From: Hemicordylus capensis
Lineage: Eukaryota; Chordata; Lepidosauria; Squamata; Cordylidae
Assembly: GCF_027244095.1 (NCBI RefSeq)
Contig: NC_069658.1
Coordinates: 266,980,687 to 267,044,686, forward strand
Length of the DNA: 64,000 bases
Direction: 5' to 3'
The position numbers were made by a program, and so were the translations under genes. The stretch's first letter is position 1. Every line of letters starts with the position of its first letter. A model generated the notes under the pieces. It worked only from the letters and a program-made list of their open reading frames with translations, searched no databases and had not been told where the DNA came from. Shown one piece after another: positions 30,022-39,677 of this stretch.

Positions 30022-32029
30022 TAGGGGTGTGCAATTCGGATTTTTGGGTGATTCGGCTCGGACCCAAGCCGAATCACCCCCGTTCTGTTTTGTGCCCGAA
30101 TCTGGGTCACCCGAATCACCCTTGATTCGGTTCGGATTCGGATTTAATCCGAATCCGAATCCGAATCTGAATCGATTTGGGGGGGTAAAAAGGGGCCCAG
30201 GGGCAAAATTTTGGGGTGGGGTGGTAGTGCCCAATGGGTAGAGTCTACCACCCCAATTTCAGGGGGATTGGGCAAAGTCCTGATTTTTTGTGAATTTTTA
30301 AAGTTTTAGTGACTTTGGGGCAGTTCGGAGGCATAGCATGGGATTTGGGCAAAAGGAGTGGGGTGGGGTGGTAGTGCCTAATGGGTGCAGGCTACCACCC
30401 CAATTTCAGGGGGATTGGGCAAAGGGCTGATTTTTGGTAAATTTCTGAAAATTTCATGTCTTTGGGGCAGATTGGGGCATATTGGGGCAGAAAGTGGGGG
30501 CTGGGGCAGAATAGTGGGGTGGGGTGGTAGTGCCTCATGGGTGCAGGCTACCACCCCAATTTCAGGGGGTTTGGACAAAGGGGTGATTTTTTGAGAATTT
30601 TTGAAGTTTTGGTGACTTTGGGGCAGTTTGGGGGCAGAAAGTGGATCTGCCCCAAAATAGTGGGGTGGGGTGGTAGTGCCTCATGGGTGGAGGCCACCAC
30701 ACCAATTTCAGGGGGATTGGGCGGAGGGCTGATTTTTTGAGAATTTTTGAAGTTTGGGTGTCTTTGGGGCAGATTGGGGGCAGAAAGTGGATCTGCCCCA
30801 AAGGAGTGGGGTGGGCTGGTAGATAGTGCCTGATGGCTGGAGGCTACCACCCATCCCCAATTTAAGAGTGATTGGGTAGAGGGGTGAATTATGGTGAATT
30901 TATTTGTATGAGGTTTGTCTTCATAAGGTGAAGTGTGCTAAATTGATTACTTCCTCGTATTATTCATAGTAAAGGAAAGTGTGAAAAAGTGAAAGTGGGG
31001 TCATGAGAGTTGTTTAATTGAAAAAAATCTCATTTGCTATGATAGAATGAGAATTCACACCTCAGAAAAAACTTCTGAGGTGTGAATTCTCATTCTATCA
31101 TAGCAAATGAGATTTTTTTCAATTAAACAACTCTCATGACCCCACTTTCACTTTTTCACACTTTCCTTTACTATGAATAATATGAGGAAGTAATCAATTT
31201 AGCACACTTCACCTTATGAAGACAAACCTCATACAAATAAATTCACCATAATTCACCCCTCTGCCCAATCACTCTTAAATTGGGGATGGGTGGTAGCCTC
31301 CAGCCATCAGGCACTATCTACCAGCCCACCCCACTCCTTTGGGGCAGATCCACTTTCTGCCCCCAATCTGCCCCAAAGACACCCAAACTTCAAAAATTCT
31401 CAAAAAATCAGCCCTCTGCCCAATCCCCCTGAAATTGGTGTGGTGGCCTCCACCCATGAGGCACTACCACCCCACCCCACTATTTTGAGGCAGATCCACT
31501 TTCTGCCCCCAAACTGCCCCAAAGTCACCAAAACTTCAAAAATTCTCAAAAAATCACCCCTTTGTCCAAACCCCCTGAAATTGGGGTGGTAGCCTGCACC
31601 CATGAGGCACTACCACCCCACCCCACTATTCTGCCCCAGCCCCCACTTTCTGCCCCAATATGCCCCAATCTGCCCCAAAGACATGAAATTTTCAGAAATT
31701 TACCAAAAATCAGCCCTTTGCCCAATCCCCCTGAAATTGGGGTGGTAGCCTGCACCCATTAGGCACTACCACCCCACCCCACTCCTTTTGCCCAAATCCC
31801 ATGCTATGCCCCCGAACTGCCCCAAAGTCACTAAAACTTTAAAAAATCGCCAAAAATCAACCATGAACCGAATCACCCGAATTTTTTGTGCCTGAAATTC
31901 GGGTGATTCGGCTCGTGCCCGAAAAAATTCGGGGGGCATCGGGGGTGATTCGTTTCGGCCCCGAATCACCCGAAATTGTTCATTTCGGGCACAGATCGTT
32001 CTGTGCCCGAAATTTTTTGCACATCCCTA
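30022..32029. mobile_element. 2-kb fold-back hAT-type element with near-perfect ~790-bp arms
   Basis: It is bounded by a perfect 8-bp target-site duplication ATAGGAAC (30014-30021 and 32030-32037) and short terminal inverted repeats TAGGGGTGTGCAA / TAGGGATGTGCAA. Arms at about 30281-31067 and 31073-31860 are inverted copies with only a handful of mismatches, several at CpG sites. The centre is at about 31070 ('cctcagaa' and 'ttctgagg' around a 5-base loop). Each arm carries ~141-159-bp tandem units built around 'ggggtggtagtgcct' and 'accccaatttcaggggg': five in the left arm, four in the right. The outer ~200 bases on each side are rich in ATTCGG/CCGAAT motifs. No transposase frame is present, so it would move only in trans. 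The mirrored open frames inside are shadows of the repeats. Confidence 0.9.
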
Positions 32030-32037
32030 ATAGGAAC

Positions 32038-33065
32038 CTGTTTGGAGGAACAGCAGCCCCAGACCTCTCGCTACCTTTTGGATCTCAGCTCTATTGTTGG
32101 TGGGGCTGTATTTTCCACTCTCCTCCCCACTTTCTTGCCCCTGGACTCTGTTTCTCTCTCTCTCTCAACATGGCTGCGTGGCAGAGGGCGGGGGGGGAAG
32201 GACATGTTTTGCTTCTCTGCCTTCTCCTCCCACTTGCCAAACACAGGCCCCTTTGATCCTGTTTACAGAGTAAACGGGACCAGCCGTCCTGGACAAACCG
32301 TCCCGCTGAGTGGACACGTGAGGGCCCCACACACGAGGGCTTCCTGACCTCCATCACTCTAGGCACAAAACCTGCTTCCTGCCAGGCTGGGGCCTCTTCC
32401 CTAGCCCAGCCCCAGTCCTCAGAGATTTCTCTCACAACCGGTGTGTCCAGTGGAAGCCAGAGTGGCAACCAGGAAGTCTTCTGTAAGGCAGGGCACGGGC
32501 CTGAGAGGGGTTCTCTTTGAAGACTCGGGCTTCTCAAAGCTGGGAGGGCAAGGCTGGGATGATCACAGTCATGCATACATTATTATAAACAATACATAGT
32601 TGATGTATCATTACTACCCTATAGATAAGCAATTTTTTTTAAAAAAAAATTTTTTGCTGTTGATGGAACACCAGAAAAACTAGGCCCTGTGGAATGACTG
32701 AGTTAAAAACAAACAAACCCTTTCTACAGTCTAAAAATGGAAAAGGAAAATGAAAAAGCTTATATTCTGTGCAGCTCCCCACTGACCCAAGAGTGGGGTG
32801 CATGCATTGGTGCCACGTTCCTCCAAAATCTGTTGATGCTACTAGAGAGCACAAAGAGGCTCCGTTACGGCTAAGGATTGCATTCTCACTGTAGGAACAC
32901 TTCTCCCATTAGGAACGATGGGGAAACTGTACCTACAGCGATGACGTAATTCTTAGGAGTGACAGAGTCTCTCCATGTTTGCTAGCAGCGTCAACAGGCT
33001 TTGGAGGAGCACAGAATCGGCACAGGATCAGCAGGACACTGTGCAGTCTGCAAACCTTTATTAAA
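32038..33065. other. Unique sequence, no gene recognised
   Basis: Frames at 31888-32576 on both strands show no domain. A short poly-T/poly-A junction lies near 32632-32655. Confidence 0.4.
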
Positions 33066-33069
33066 TCCC

Positions 33070-33175
33070 CCCCAACACTTATATCTCATCTTTCTTCCAT
33101 GATGGAACTCAAGGCAGTGAATATGGGGGTTCCCAAGTGGTCTCCCATCCAAGCACAAACCAGGCACAAATTCCA
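33070..33175 (-). mobile_element. 5S rRNA-derived SINE
   Basis: The complement of the 5S box C region is visible ('gtggtctcccatccaagcac' then 'aaaccaggca'), next to the tail complement 'cttatatctcatctttcttc'. The 5S-like 5' end is decayed. It is related to copies at 19.33 and 60.48 kb. Confidence 0.7.
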
Positions 33176-33204
33176 TGCTAGGGATCATCACAAAGGGTTT
33201 TGGA

Positions 33205-33880
33205 AATAAAAATGCTAATATTATAATGCCCTTCTACAAATCTATGGTGCAGCCTCATTTGGAGTACTGCATACAGTTCTGGTCACCAATCTTAAGGATA
33301 TTGTAGAACTGGAAAAGGTGCAGAAGAGGGCAACCAAGATGATCAGGGGCCTGGAGCACCTTCCTTATGAGGCAAGGCTACAACACCTGGGACTTTTTAG
33401 TTTAGAAAAAAGATGACTGTGGGGAGACATGATAGAGATCTATAAAATTATGCATGGAGTAGAGAGAGTGGAAAGAGAGAAATTTTTCTCCCTCTCTCAC
33501 AACACTAGAACCAGGGGTCATTCCATGAAACTGAAGGTCAGGAAATCTAGGACCAACAAAAGGAAGCACTTTTTTCTTACCATGCATAATCAACCCAGGG
33601 AATTCTCTGCCACGGGATGTGGTGATGGCCACTAGCTTGGATGGCTTTAAAGGGGGCTTAGACAAATTCATGGAAGACAGGTCTATCAATGGCTACTAGT
33701 CTGGTGGCTATAGGCCAGCCTCAGAGGCACGATGCCTCTCAATACCAGTTGCAAGGGAGCAACAGCAAGAGAGAGGGCATGCCCTCACCTCTTGCCTGTG
33801 GGCTTCTCAGAGCCATCTGGTGGGCCACTGTGTGAAGCAGGATGCTGGACTGGATAGCAGGGCTGTTCTTATGTTCTTAG
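33205..33880 (+). mobile_element. CR1-type LINE 3' fragment, the longest clear copy
   Basis: Conceptual pieces of the ORF2 C-terminus are recognisable ([16 protein letters not shown]-like, then [31 protein letters not shown]). It continues through 'ggatgtggtgatggccacta' and the untranslated tail to the terminus 'gggctgttcttatgttctta' at 33880. The upstream reverse transcriptase is absent. Confidence 0.9.
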
Positions 33881-34088
33881 GTCCAGACCTGCTTAGCTTC
33901 AGCAAGGTTTCCACATCACTATCCCCTACTAACTGAAAAAGGAGGCATCCTTATCAAGAATGAGGCTTTCTTATATTTAGCAGGGGGAGAGCAACTGTCC
34001 CTATTCAAGCCAGCATGGTCTCTGTCCAGTGGCTGTTGAAAGTGTAATGTGCACATGCACATTTGTGTTGTTTTTAGATTGGGAGTAG
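33881..34088. other. Unique sequence, partly like another local repeat
   Basis: A short piece near 33975-34085 ('tatttagcagggggagagca', 'ttgtgttgtttttagattgg') is a decayed plus-strand copy of the LINE-3'-end-like repeat seen whole at 46.13 kb. Confidence 0.55.
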
Positions 34089-34089
34089 G

Positions 34090-34372
34090 AACATAGGAAC
34101 ATAGGGAGCTGCCATATACTGAGTCTGACCACTGGTCCATCTAGCTCAGTATTGACTTCACAGACTGGCAGCGGCTTCTCCATGGTTGTAGCCAGGAATC
34201 CCTCTCAGCTCTACCTTGGAGATTTCAGGGAGGGAACTTGGAACCTTCTGCTCTTCCCAGAGCGGCTCCATCCTCTCAGAGGAATATCTTACAGTGCTCA
34301 CACTTCTAGTCTCCCATTCATAAGCAACCTGGGTGGCCCCTGCTTAGCTAAGGGGACAAGTCATGCTGGGGA
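34090..34372 (-). mobile_element. 5S/tRNA composite SINE
   Basis: Tail complement 'agctgccatatactgagtct', middle 'cagactggcagcggcttctc', shortened tRNA-Ala part, and 5S-like complement near 34300-34350 ('tagtctcccattcataagca' and 'cccctgcttagctaagggga'). Confidence 0.85.
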
Positions 34373-34411
34373 CAGGGAACCTCCCCCTCCAACCAATTGT
34401 TTCGCTATGTA

Positions 34412-34869
34412 CAGTTGTCCCTTGTCAACCATGAGGGTTCTGACCCTGGAAACCCTCGTGGTTGGTGAAGCATAGGATTACATTATAGACAGGGGTAGGG
34501 GAATCGTGAGTGGCAAAGTCCCTAAAATCCACAAAAAAGGTAAAAAAAATCCCCATGACCTCCAGAAAAGGTACCCTGACCCCTTTAAATGACCCCGTGA
34601 CCCTGGAAATGACCCCTAAACTCCCCCAAATCAGCCCTGAACCCCCCAAATCACCCTGACCCCCCTGGAATTACCCCTGATCCCTGTAAATGACCCCCTG
34701 ATCCTCAGATTGACTCTGTGACCCCCAAAATTGGCCAAAAAACTTTTTTTTTAGAAAATGGCACCAACCATGAATACTCAAGTCATGGTTGGTGAAGGGG
34801 GTGGCAGTTTGCCAGTCATGGATACTCAAATCCGCAATTGGCAAACCTGTGGTTGGTAAGGGACAACTG
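34412..34869. mobile_element. Tigger-like (Tc1/mariner-pogo) nonautonomous element
   Basis: It starts 'cagttgtcccttgtcaacca' and ends in the inverse 'tggttggtaagggacaactg', with TA on both sides (34410-34411 and 34870-34871), as expected for Tc1/mariner. The interior has repeated CCCTGACCCC-like units and no transposase. A sister copy at 59799-60260 shares the interior order. Confidence 0.85.
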
Positions 34870-34933
34870 TAATAATAATAATAATGTAATAATGTAATAA
34901 TAATAATAACTGTAAAAATAATAATAATATACA

Positions 34934-35383
34934 GACAAACATCTGCCACACAATACACCAGATATAACTGTAGTCGAGAAGAAAGAAAAACAAGTTAAAA
35001 TAATCGACATAGCAATACCAGGGGATAGCAGAATAGAAGAAAAAGAAATAGAAAAAATCACCAAATACAAAGATCTGCAAATTGAAATTGAAAGGCTGTG
35101 GCAGAAAAAGACCAAAATAGTCCCAGTGGTCATTGGCGCCCTGGGTGCAGTTCCAAAAGACCTTGAAGAGCACCTTAACACCATAGGGGCCACAGAAATC
35201 ACCATCAGCCAATTACAAAAAGCAGCTTTACTGGGAACAGCCTATATTCTGCGACGATATCTATAACAACAGCAACAACATTGACAATAAAATTCAGCCA
35301 TCCTAGGTCCTTGAGAAGGACTTGATGTCTGGATAAAACAAACCAGTCAATAACACCTGTCTGACTGTGTAAATTAATTAATA

Positions 35384-35385
<2 letters not shown>
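34934..35385 (+). mobile_element. R4-clade LINE fragment: endonuclease C-terminus and 3' tail
   Basis: A 110-codon frame with no start codon is open from 34934 to the TAA at 35264-35266. Its translation reads HNTPDITVVEKK, then KIIDIAIPGDSRIEEKE, DLQIEIERLWQKK and VPVVIGALGAVPKDLEEHL. I recognise this as the restriction-enzyme-like endonuclease region of R4-type LINEs, with a P-D and a later D spaced as in PD-(D/E)xK folds. The 3' tail, containing 'tcagccatcctaggtccttg', matches that of the R4 copy at 18.4 kb and ends in TAA repeats. It is 5'-truncated, so no zinc knuckle or reverse transcriptase remains. Confidence 0.85.

Positions 35386-35446
<61 letters not shown>
35386..35446. repeat. (AAT)n-(ATT)n self-complementary microsatellite
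   Basis: About eleven AAT units run directly into about nine ATT units, so the array is a perfect inverted repeat able to form a hairpin or cruciform. It follows the R4 tail. Confidence 0.9.
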
Positions 35447-35449
<3 letters not shown>

Positions 35450-36440
35450 ACCTTCAGACCATCCTCTGGTGGCCTACTCATATGGCTGGAGGCATAGACG
35501 AAGATTGCTCTAATTCCCAAAGTAGTGTTGGTTAGTCCAATACAGTAGGTTCTGCGTGTGTGTGTTTAAAGATGTGTATCCTGCCTTTCCTACAGATGCA
35601 AGGCCAAGGAAAATAGTAACACAGAGTAACATCTTAAAACAACAAATTAAAAGCAATCATACAGTTCAACATTGTAAAAACAGCTACATGAAAACATCCC
35701 AATCTGAATGACTAAAATGATGTTTAAAAGTCCTGTGAAATAAAAATATTGTTGACCACTGCTGAAAACAGGCAAAGAGAGAACAAGTTGTATTTCTCTA
35801 GGAAGAGTGAACCAACACTGTGGTGCCACCACTGAGAAGTCACTGAGAAGCATCCAGACTAACAATGCCCTTGTGTTATAACATTTCATGTGCCCCTCTT
35901 CCCTTGGCTGTCCCTGCTGTATGCCCCCGAGAGTTTCCCAGGCAGGTTTCAGGGATGTATTTTCCAGGGGCATCAAAGACAGCAGAGGGATGGGGAGATC
36001 CTCAAGAATAGCTGCATGCATAAAACATTCTAATGCAGGATCAGAATTAGTCCAGATGTTGCTCATTATTTCTCTAGTGCCCATCAAATGGATCACAATC
36101 AAAGGTGGGCCCACAATTTAGCATTTAGACAGCACTTTTGCATGTTCAAATTGCTTCCCAATTCATCTTCTTGAAAATGACGTCTTAATACCCAAATACA
36201 CACCTACACAGATTTATTGTGGCAGAATCCTCTGTACTAGATCCTCTGCAGGAAAGAGGGTCACCAATTCTCCGGAACTGGCCTAGAGCCTCCAGGAATC
36301 AGAATCAATCTCCAGGCACTATAGGAAAATAATTCTGAAGAATTTCATGGCCTGATATTGTGGTGGTGGTGATGGTGGAGGGATGGGGGAGAATCTCCAG
36401 GAATAGCTTAATTCAGAGTTGGCTACCATATCTTTTTTTT
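35447..36440. other. Unique sequence, no gene recognised
   Basis: The 155-codon minus-strand frame at 35647-36114 shows no recognised domain and no good start context. A part at 35570-35800 resembles a decayed LINE 3' end ('gatgtgtatcctgcctttcc'). Confidence 0.4.
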
Positions 36441-36503
36441 AAATCATTTTTTAATATCCTGCTCTTCCTCCAAGTCGCCATCGCGGTGTACTACATACTT
36501 AAG
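36441..36503 (-). mobile_element. tRNA-derived SINE, left part of a split copy
   Basis: Tail complement 'tcctgctcttcctccaagtc' to 'gtactacatacttaag'. It continues at 36741-36795 after a plus-strand SINE of the same family inserted into it. Confidence 0.75.
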
Positions 36504-36740
36504 AGCCAGCGTGGTATAGTGGTTAGAATGCTGGAATAGGACCGGGGAGACCCGAGTTCAAATCCCCATTCAGCCATGATACTTGCTGAGTGACTCTGGG
36601 CCAGTCACTTCTCTCTCAGCCTAACCTACTTCACAGGGTTGTTGTGAGGAGAAACCTAAGTATACAGTACACTGCTCTGGGCTCCTTGGAGGAAGAGTGG
36701 GATACAAAATGTAATAAATAAATAAATAAAAATGAATGAG
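36504..36740 (+). mobile_element. tRNA-derived SINE inserted in an older antisense copy of itself
   Basis: Complete: head 'agccagcgtggtatagtggt', B-box-like 'cgagttcaaatccccattca', middle 'gactctgggccagtcacttc', tail 'ctccttggaggaagagtggg' and (AAAT)n end. Confidence 0.9.
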
Positions 36741-36797
36741 TTTCTCCTCACAACAACCCTGTGAAGTAGGTTAGGCTGAGAGAGAAGTGACTATCTG
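36741..36797 (-). mobile_element. tRNA-derived SINE, right part of the split copy
   Basis: 'tttctcctcacaacaaccct' to 'gagagaagtgacta' continues the minus-strand copy interrupted at 36503; the head part beyond it is lost. Confidence 0.75.
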
Positions 36798-37084
36798 CCT
36801 ATAACATTCAAACCAAAAAAAAAAACCAAACCCCAACACAAAAAGTCCTCTGTTGTTGTTTTTAAAAGCCCCTTCTCTGAGAGCATGGTCATCTTGTTCA
36901 TTATGAGAACCCAGGGCATCTAATAGCCTATGCAAGTGCCCCTATAAGATGATTAATCTCCAAAGCAATGTCAGTGACACTGGCACAGCAGGGTGGTGTA
37001 TGCCTTTATCCTTCAAATTACAATAAAACAAAACTGAAAGCTTCAAAGTGGATGGTTTCCAGAAGGAGGCTGCTTCCCAGAAGC

Positions 37085-37295
37085 ATAAGAACATACAAAG
37101 AGGCCTCCTGGATTGGATCAAAGGTCTGTCTTGATCAGCATCCTGTTTTCAACAGGGGTCAGCTGGATGTTTCTGGGAAGCTTACAGGCAGGCATGAAGG
37201 CAATAGCCCTCCTCTGTTTGTTTTCTCCATCGTCTGGTATTCAGAGGCACACAGTCTTTCACCCTTTCCACTTGGCTAATGCCCATTGATAGGCA
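37085..37295 (-). mobile_element. CR1-type LINE 3' end, outer copy, first part
   Basis: On the minus strand this is the CR1 untranslated tail, with terminus complement 'gcataagaacatacaaagag', 'agcatcctgttttcaacagg', 'tctggtattcagaggcacac' and 'atgcccattgatag'. The same element resumes at 37936 after an inserted plus-strand CR1. Confidence 0.75.
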
Positions 37296-37935
37296 GCTCC
37301 ATCATACTGTGTACAATTCTGGTCACCACATCTCAAAAAGGACATTGTAGAACTGAAAAAGGTGCAGAAGAGGGCAACCAAGATGATCAGGGGCCTAGAG
37401 CACCTTTCTTATAAGGCAAGGCTACAACACTTGGGGCTATTTAGGTTAGAAAAAAAAGACGACTGCGGGGAGACATGATAGAGATCTATAAAATCATGCA
37501 TGGTGTGGAGAAAGTGGACAGAGAGAAATTCTTCTCCCTCTCACATAACACTACAACCAGGGGCTATCCCCATGAAATTGATTGCCAGGAAATTTAGGAC
37601 CAGCAAATGGAAGTAATTTTTCAAACAACGCATAATCAACTTGTGGAATTCTCTGCCACAAGATGTGGTGACAGCCAACAACCAGGATGGCTTTAAGAAG
37701 GGTTTGGATAACTTCCTGGAGGAGAGGTCTATCAATGGCTACTAGTCGGAGGGCTATAGGCTACCTCCACCCTCAAAGGCAGGATGCCTCTGAGTGCCAG
37801 TTGCAGGGGAGGAGCAGCAGGAGAGAGGGAATGCCCTCAACTCCTGCCTGTGGCTTCCAGCAACATCTGGTGGGTCACTATGTGAAACAGGATGCTGGAC
37901 TAGTTGGGCCTGATCCAGCAAGGTTGTTCTTATGT
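37296..37935 (+). mobile_element. CR1-type LINE 3' fragment inserted in an antisense CR1
   Basis: It begins near 'catactgtgtacaattctgg', runs through the ORF2 C-terminal region ('aggtgcagaagagggcaacc', 'acatgatagagatctataaa') and the tail, and ends 'aaggttgttcttatgttctc'. It is very similar to 33205-33880, so the two derive from the same subfamily. Confidence 0.9.
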
Positions 37936-38170
37936 TCTCATACGTTTGTTAGACCTTTTAAAAAGCCATCTAACTTGTGGCCATTGCTACATTTTGTGCA
38001 GCAGATTTTGTACGAGAATTATGCTTTGTGAGTACTGTATTTTCTCTGTCCTAAATCCACTGCCAATCACTTATTTTGAGGTGCCTCAGAATTCCAGTAC
38101 TGTGAGACATGAAAAAGATGGCTTTCTGTCCACTCTCTACACCATTCACAATTTTACACAGAGAGAAAAT
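37936..38170 (-). mobile_element. CR1-type LINE, outer copy, second part
   Basis: 'gttagaccttttaaaaagcc' continues the block broken at 37295 ('attgatag'). It is followed by 'aacttgtggccattgctaca', 'ctctgtcctaaatccactgc' and 'caccattcacaattttacac', the complements of the ORF2 C-terminal region in the plus-strand copies. Confidence 0.75.
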
Positions 38171-38615
38171 ATATGCTTTTATAATGGTTTTAACTTGTGT
38201 TTCCTCTTTCACTGACCTTTTTGTTTGTTTTTTAGTCTAAACTAAAAAGTTCCAAATTATCCATCTACACATCTGTTTTGTAGGCTGCCTTTAGTCAGAT
38301 AGACCCCAACTATTTAAACATATAAATTAGCAGACAAGCACTAGCCTTTCCTTGGAAGGTACTCCTCCTCACTGATCAGTTTGGATATCCTTGTCTATAC
38401 TTGTTCCATGTCTATAATATCCTTTTTGACAAATGTACACAGAATTCCAGAAGTAGCCACAACATAGGCTTATATACAAACATTATGGTATTTGCTATTA
38501 TTTATTTTATCATCAATACCTTTCAAAAAGTATTTTAAAAATTGCCTTTTCACTTTGCCCTCAACTACAGATTTCAGTGTTCTGAAATGATACCTATCTT
38601 GTTAATAGCGCTTTT
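38171..38615. other. Unique AT-rich sequence, nothing recognised
   Basis: No domain, RNA gene or clear transposon is visible. Confidence 0.4.
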
Positions 38616-38617
38616 GA

Positions 38618-38765
38618 GTGTTCAGTGTAGTTCATTATCTTGTAAGCCTTCCGACAACCCTGTAAGGTAAGTGACTCTTATGATTCTGGTAAGTAAAGTA
38701 TTATTATTTCCCTATTGCAAATGGGAGGGCTAAGGCTGAATGGGAATGGCTTACCTTCAGATCAC
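38618..38765. repeat. MIR-like ancient CORE-SINE fragment
   Basis: 'ttccgacaaccctgtaaggt' with 'attattatttccctattgca', 'aatgggagggctaaggctga' resembles the core of MIR-type SINEs ('caaccctatgaggtag...attat', '...gaggaaactgaggc'). It is old and partial. Confidence 0.55.
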
Positions 38766-38981
38766 ACTACATGCTGTGTTAAATGTGTAGTTTGGCCTGC
38801 ATGCTTTCATTTCCTACTTTAAATAGCAGGCGCAGGGGAACTTGATCACAATTCAGATGGCAGCATAAGGAGAGGAGAGCACCCTGCCATCCACTCTGTC
38901 CTAATTGCCACCCCCTGTGGCTACTATTTAAAGTAGAAAAAGCAAGTACACAGGGCCCAACTGCATGCTATCTCAACTAAG

Positions 38982-39119
38982 GTGGGGTAGCCTGAGTTGA
39001 GGTTCTCCAGCTATTGTGGCACTACAGTTCCCATCACCCGCAGCCGCAGTTTACTGTAGCTGAGGGTTATGGACATTGTAGTCCAACAACAGCTGGAAAG
39101 CTCAGGCTGGCCACCCCTG
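38982..39119. mobile_element. hAT-type palindromic MITE
   Basis: The left end 'ggtggggtagcctgagttga' faces the right end 'gctcaggctggccacccctg'. The core arms are 'actacagttcccatcacccg' and 'gacattgtagtccaacaaca'. The probable duplication is AACTAAG / AACTAAAG at 38975-38981 and 39120-39127, imperfect. Confidence 0.75.
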
Positions 39120-39138
39120 AACTAAAGCTACATGGTGA

Positions 39139-39587
39139 CAGGGGTGGAGCCACCATTAAGCAGACGGGTTCAAAGAACCTGGGCCGTTGCCTCTCAGGGG
39201 CCGCGCCTCATGGCCCCGACATGCCCCCGCGTCTGATGTCAGATGTGGGGGGCGTGATTTAGCTCCCAAAGGGGGCTGTGCAGTCCCGTTTGAGAGTTCC
39301 ATCGGCCAGCGCTGTGTTTGCAGTGCAGCCAGGAGTGGCTCTCCCTGCCTTTAAAAGGCAGGGAGAGTCTCTCTGGCCGTGCTGCAAATGCGGGGCTGGC
39401 CAATTCAACTCCCAAACGAGGCCACGCAGCCTCGTTGGGAGGGTCCATGAGGGGCGGCCCCTGAGAGGCATTGGCCCAGGTTCTTTGAACACATCTGCTC
39501 AATGTCTGATGCCAGATGCAGGGGGCGGGGCTAGGGGGCTGCGGCGGCGGCAGATGCCAGGCCGCCGCTGGCCTCCCTCCTCTCTTG
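39139..39587. mobile_element. hAT-type fold-back element (CAGGGGTGGAGCC terminus)
   Basis: It is flanked by a perfect 8-bp duplication CATGGTGA (39131-39138 and 39588-39595). The arms pair over more than 120 bases: 'gttcaaagaacctgggccgt' faces 'ggcccaggttctttgaac', and 'cctctcaggggccgcgcctc' faces 'gaggggcggcccctgagag'. The centre is 'ctgcctttaaaaggcag' at about 39347-39363. The right terminus is more decayed than the left. No transposase. Confidence 0.85.
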
Positions 39588-39639
39588 CATGGTGAGTTTA
39601 TACCAGAGGCGGCTTCCTCGTCTGCAGTACAATCCTATG

Positions 39640-39645
39640 TATGTT

Positions 39646-39677
<32 letters not shown>
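39640..39677. repeat. (CTA)n microsatellite
   Basis: About 11 units of CTA/ACT precede the LINE-3'-end-like repeat on its tail side, like the (ATT)n and (ATTC)n arrays beside the other copies. Confidence 0.9.

Noticed and set aside
30548-31592. Mirrored frames of about 100 codons on opposite strands of the 30-32 kb region
   Set aside because: They are identical because the DNA is a palindrome of tandem units, not because of a conserved protein.
30216-31800. Regularly spaced repeats that might suggest a CRISPR-like array
   Set aside because: Units are ~141-159 bases without short constant repeats and unique spacers, and the context is a eukaryotic transposon.
34816-35212. Hydrophobic-looking minus-strand frames of about 129 codons
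   Set aside because: They are antisense to the R4 endonuclease fragment and its AAT-rich flank; the Phe/Tyr-rich look comes from A-rich sense codons.
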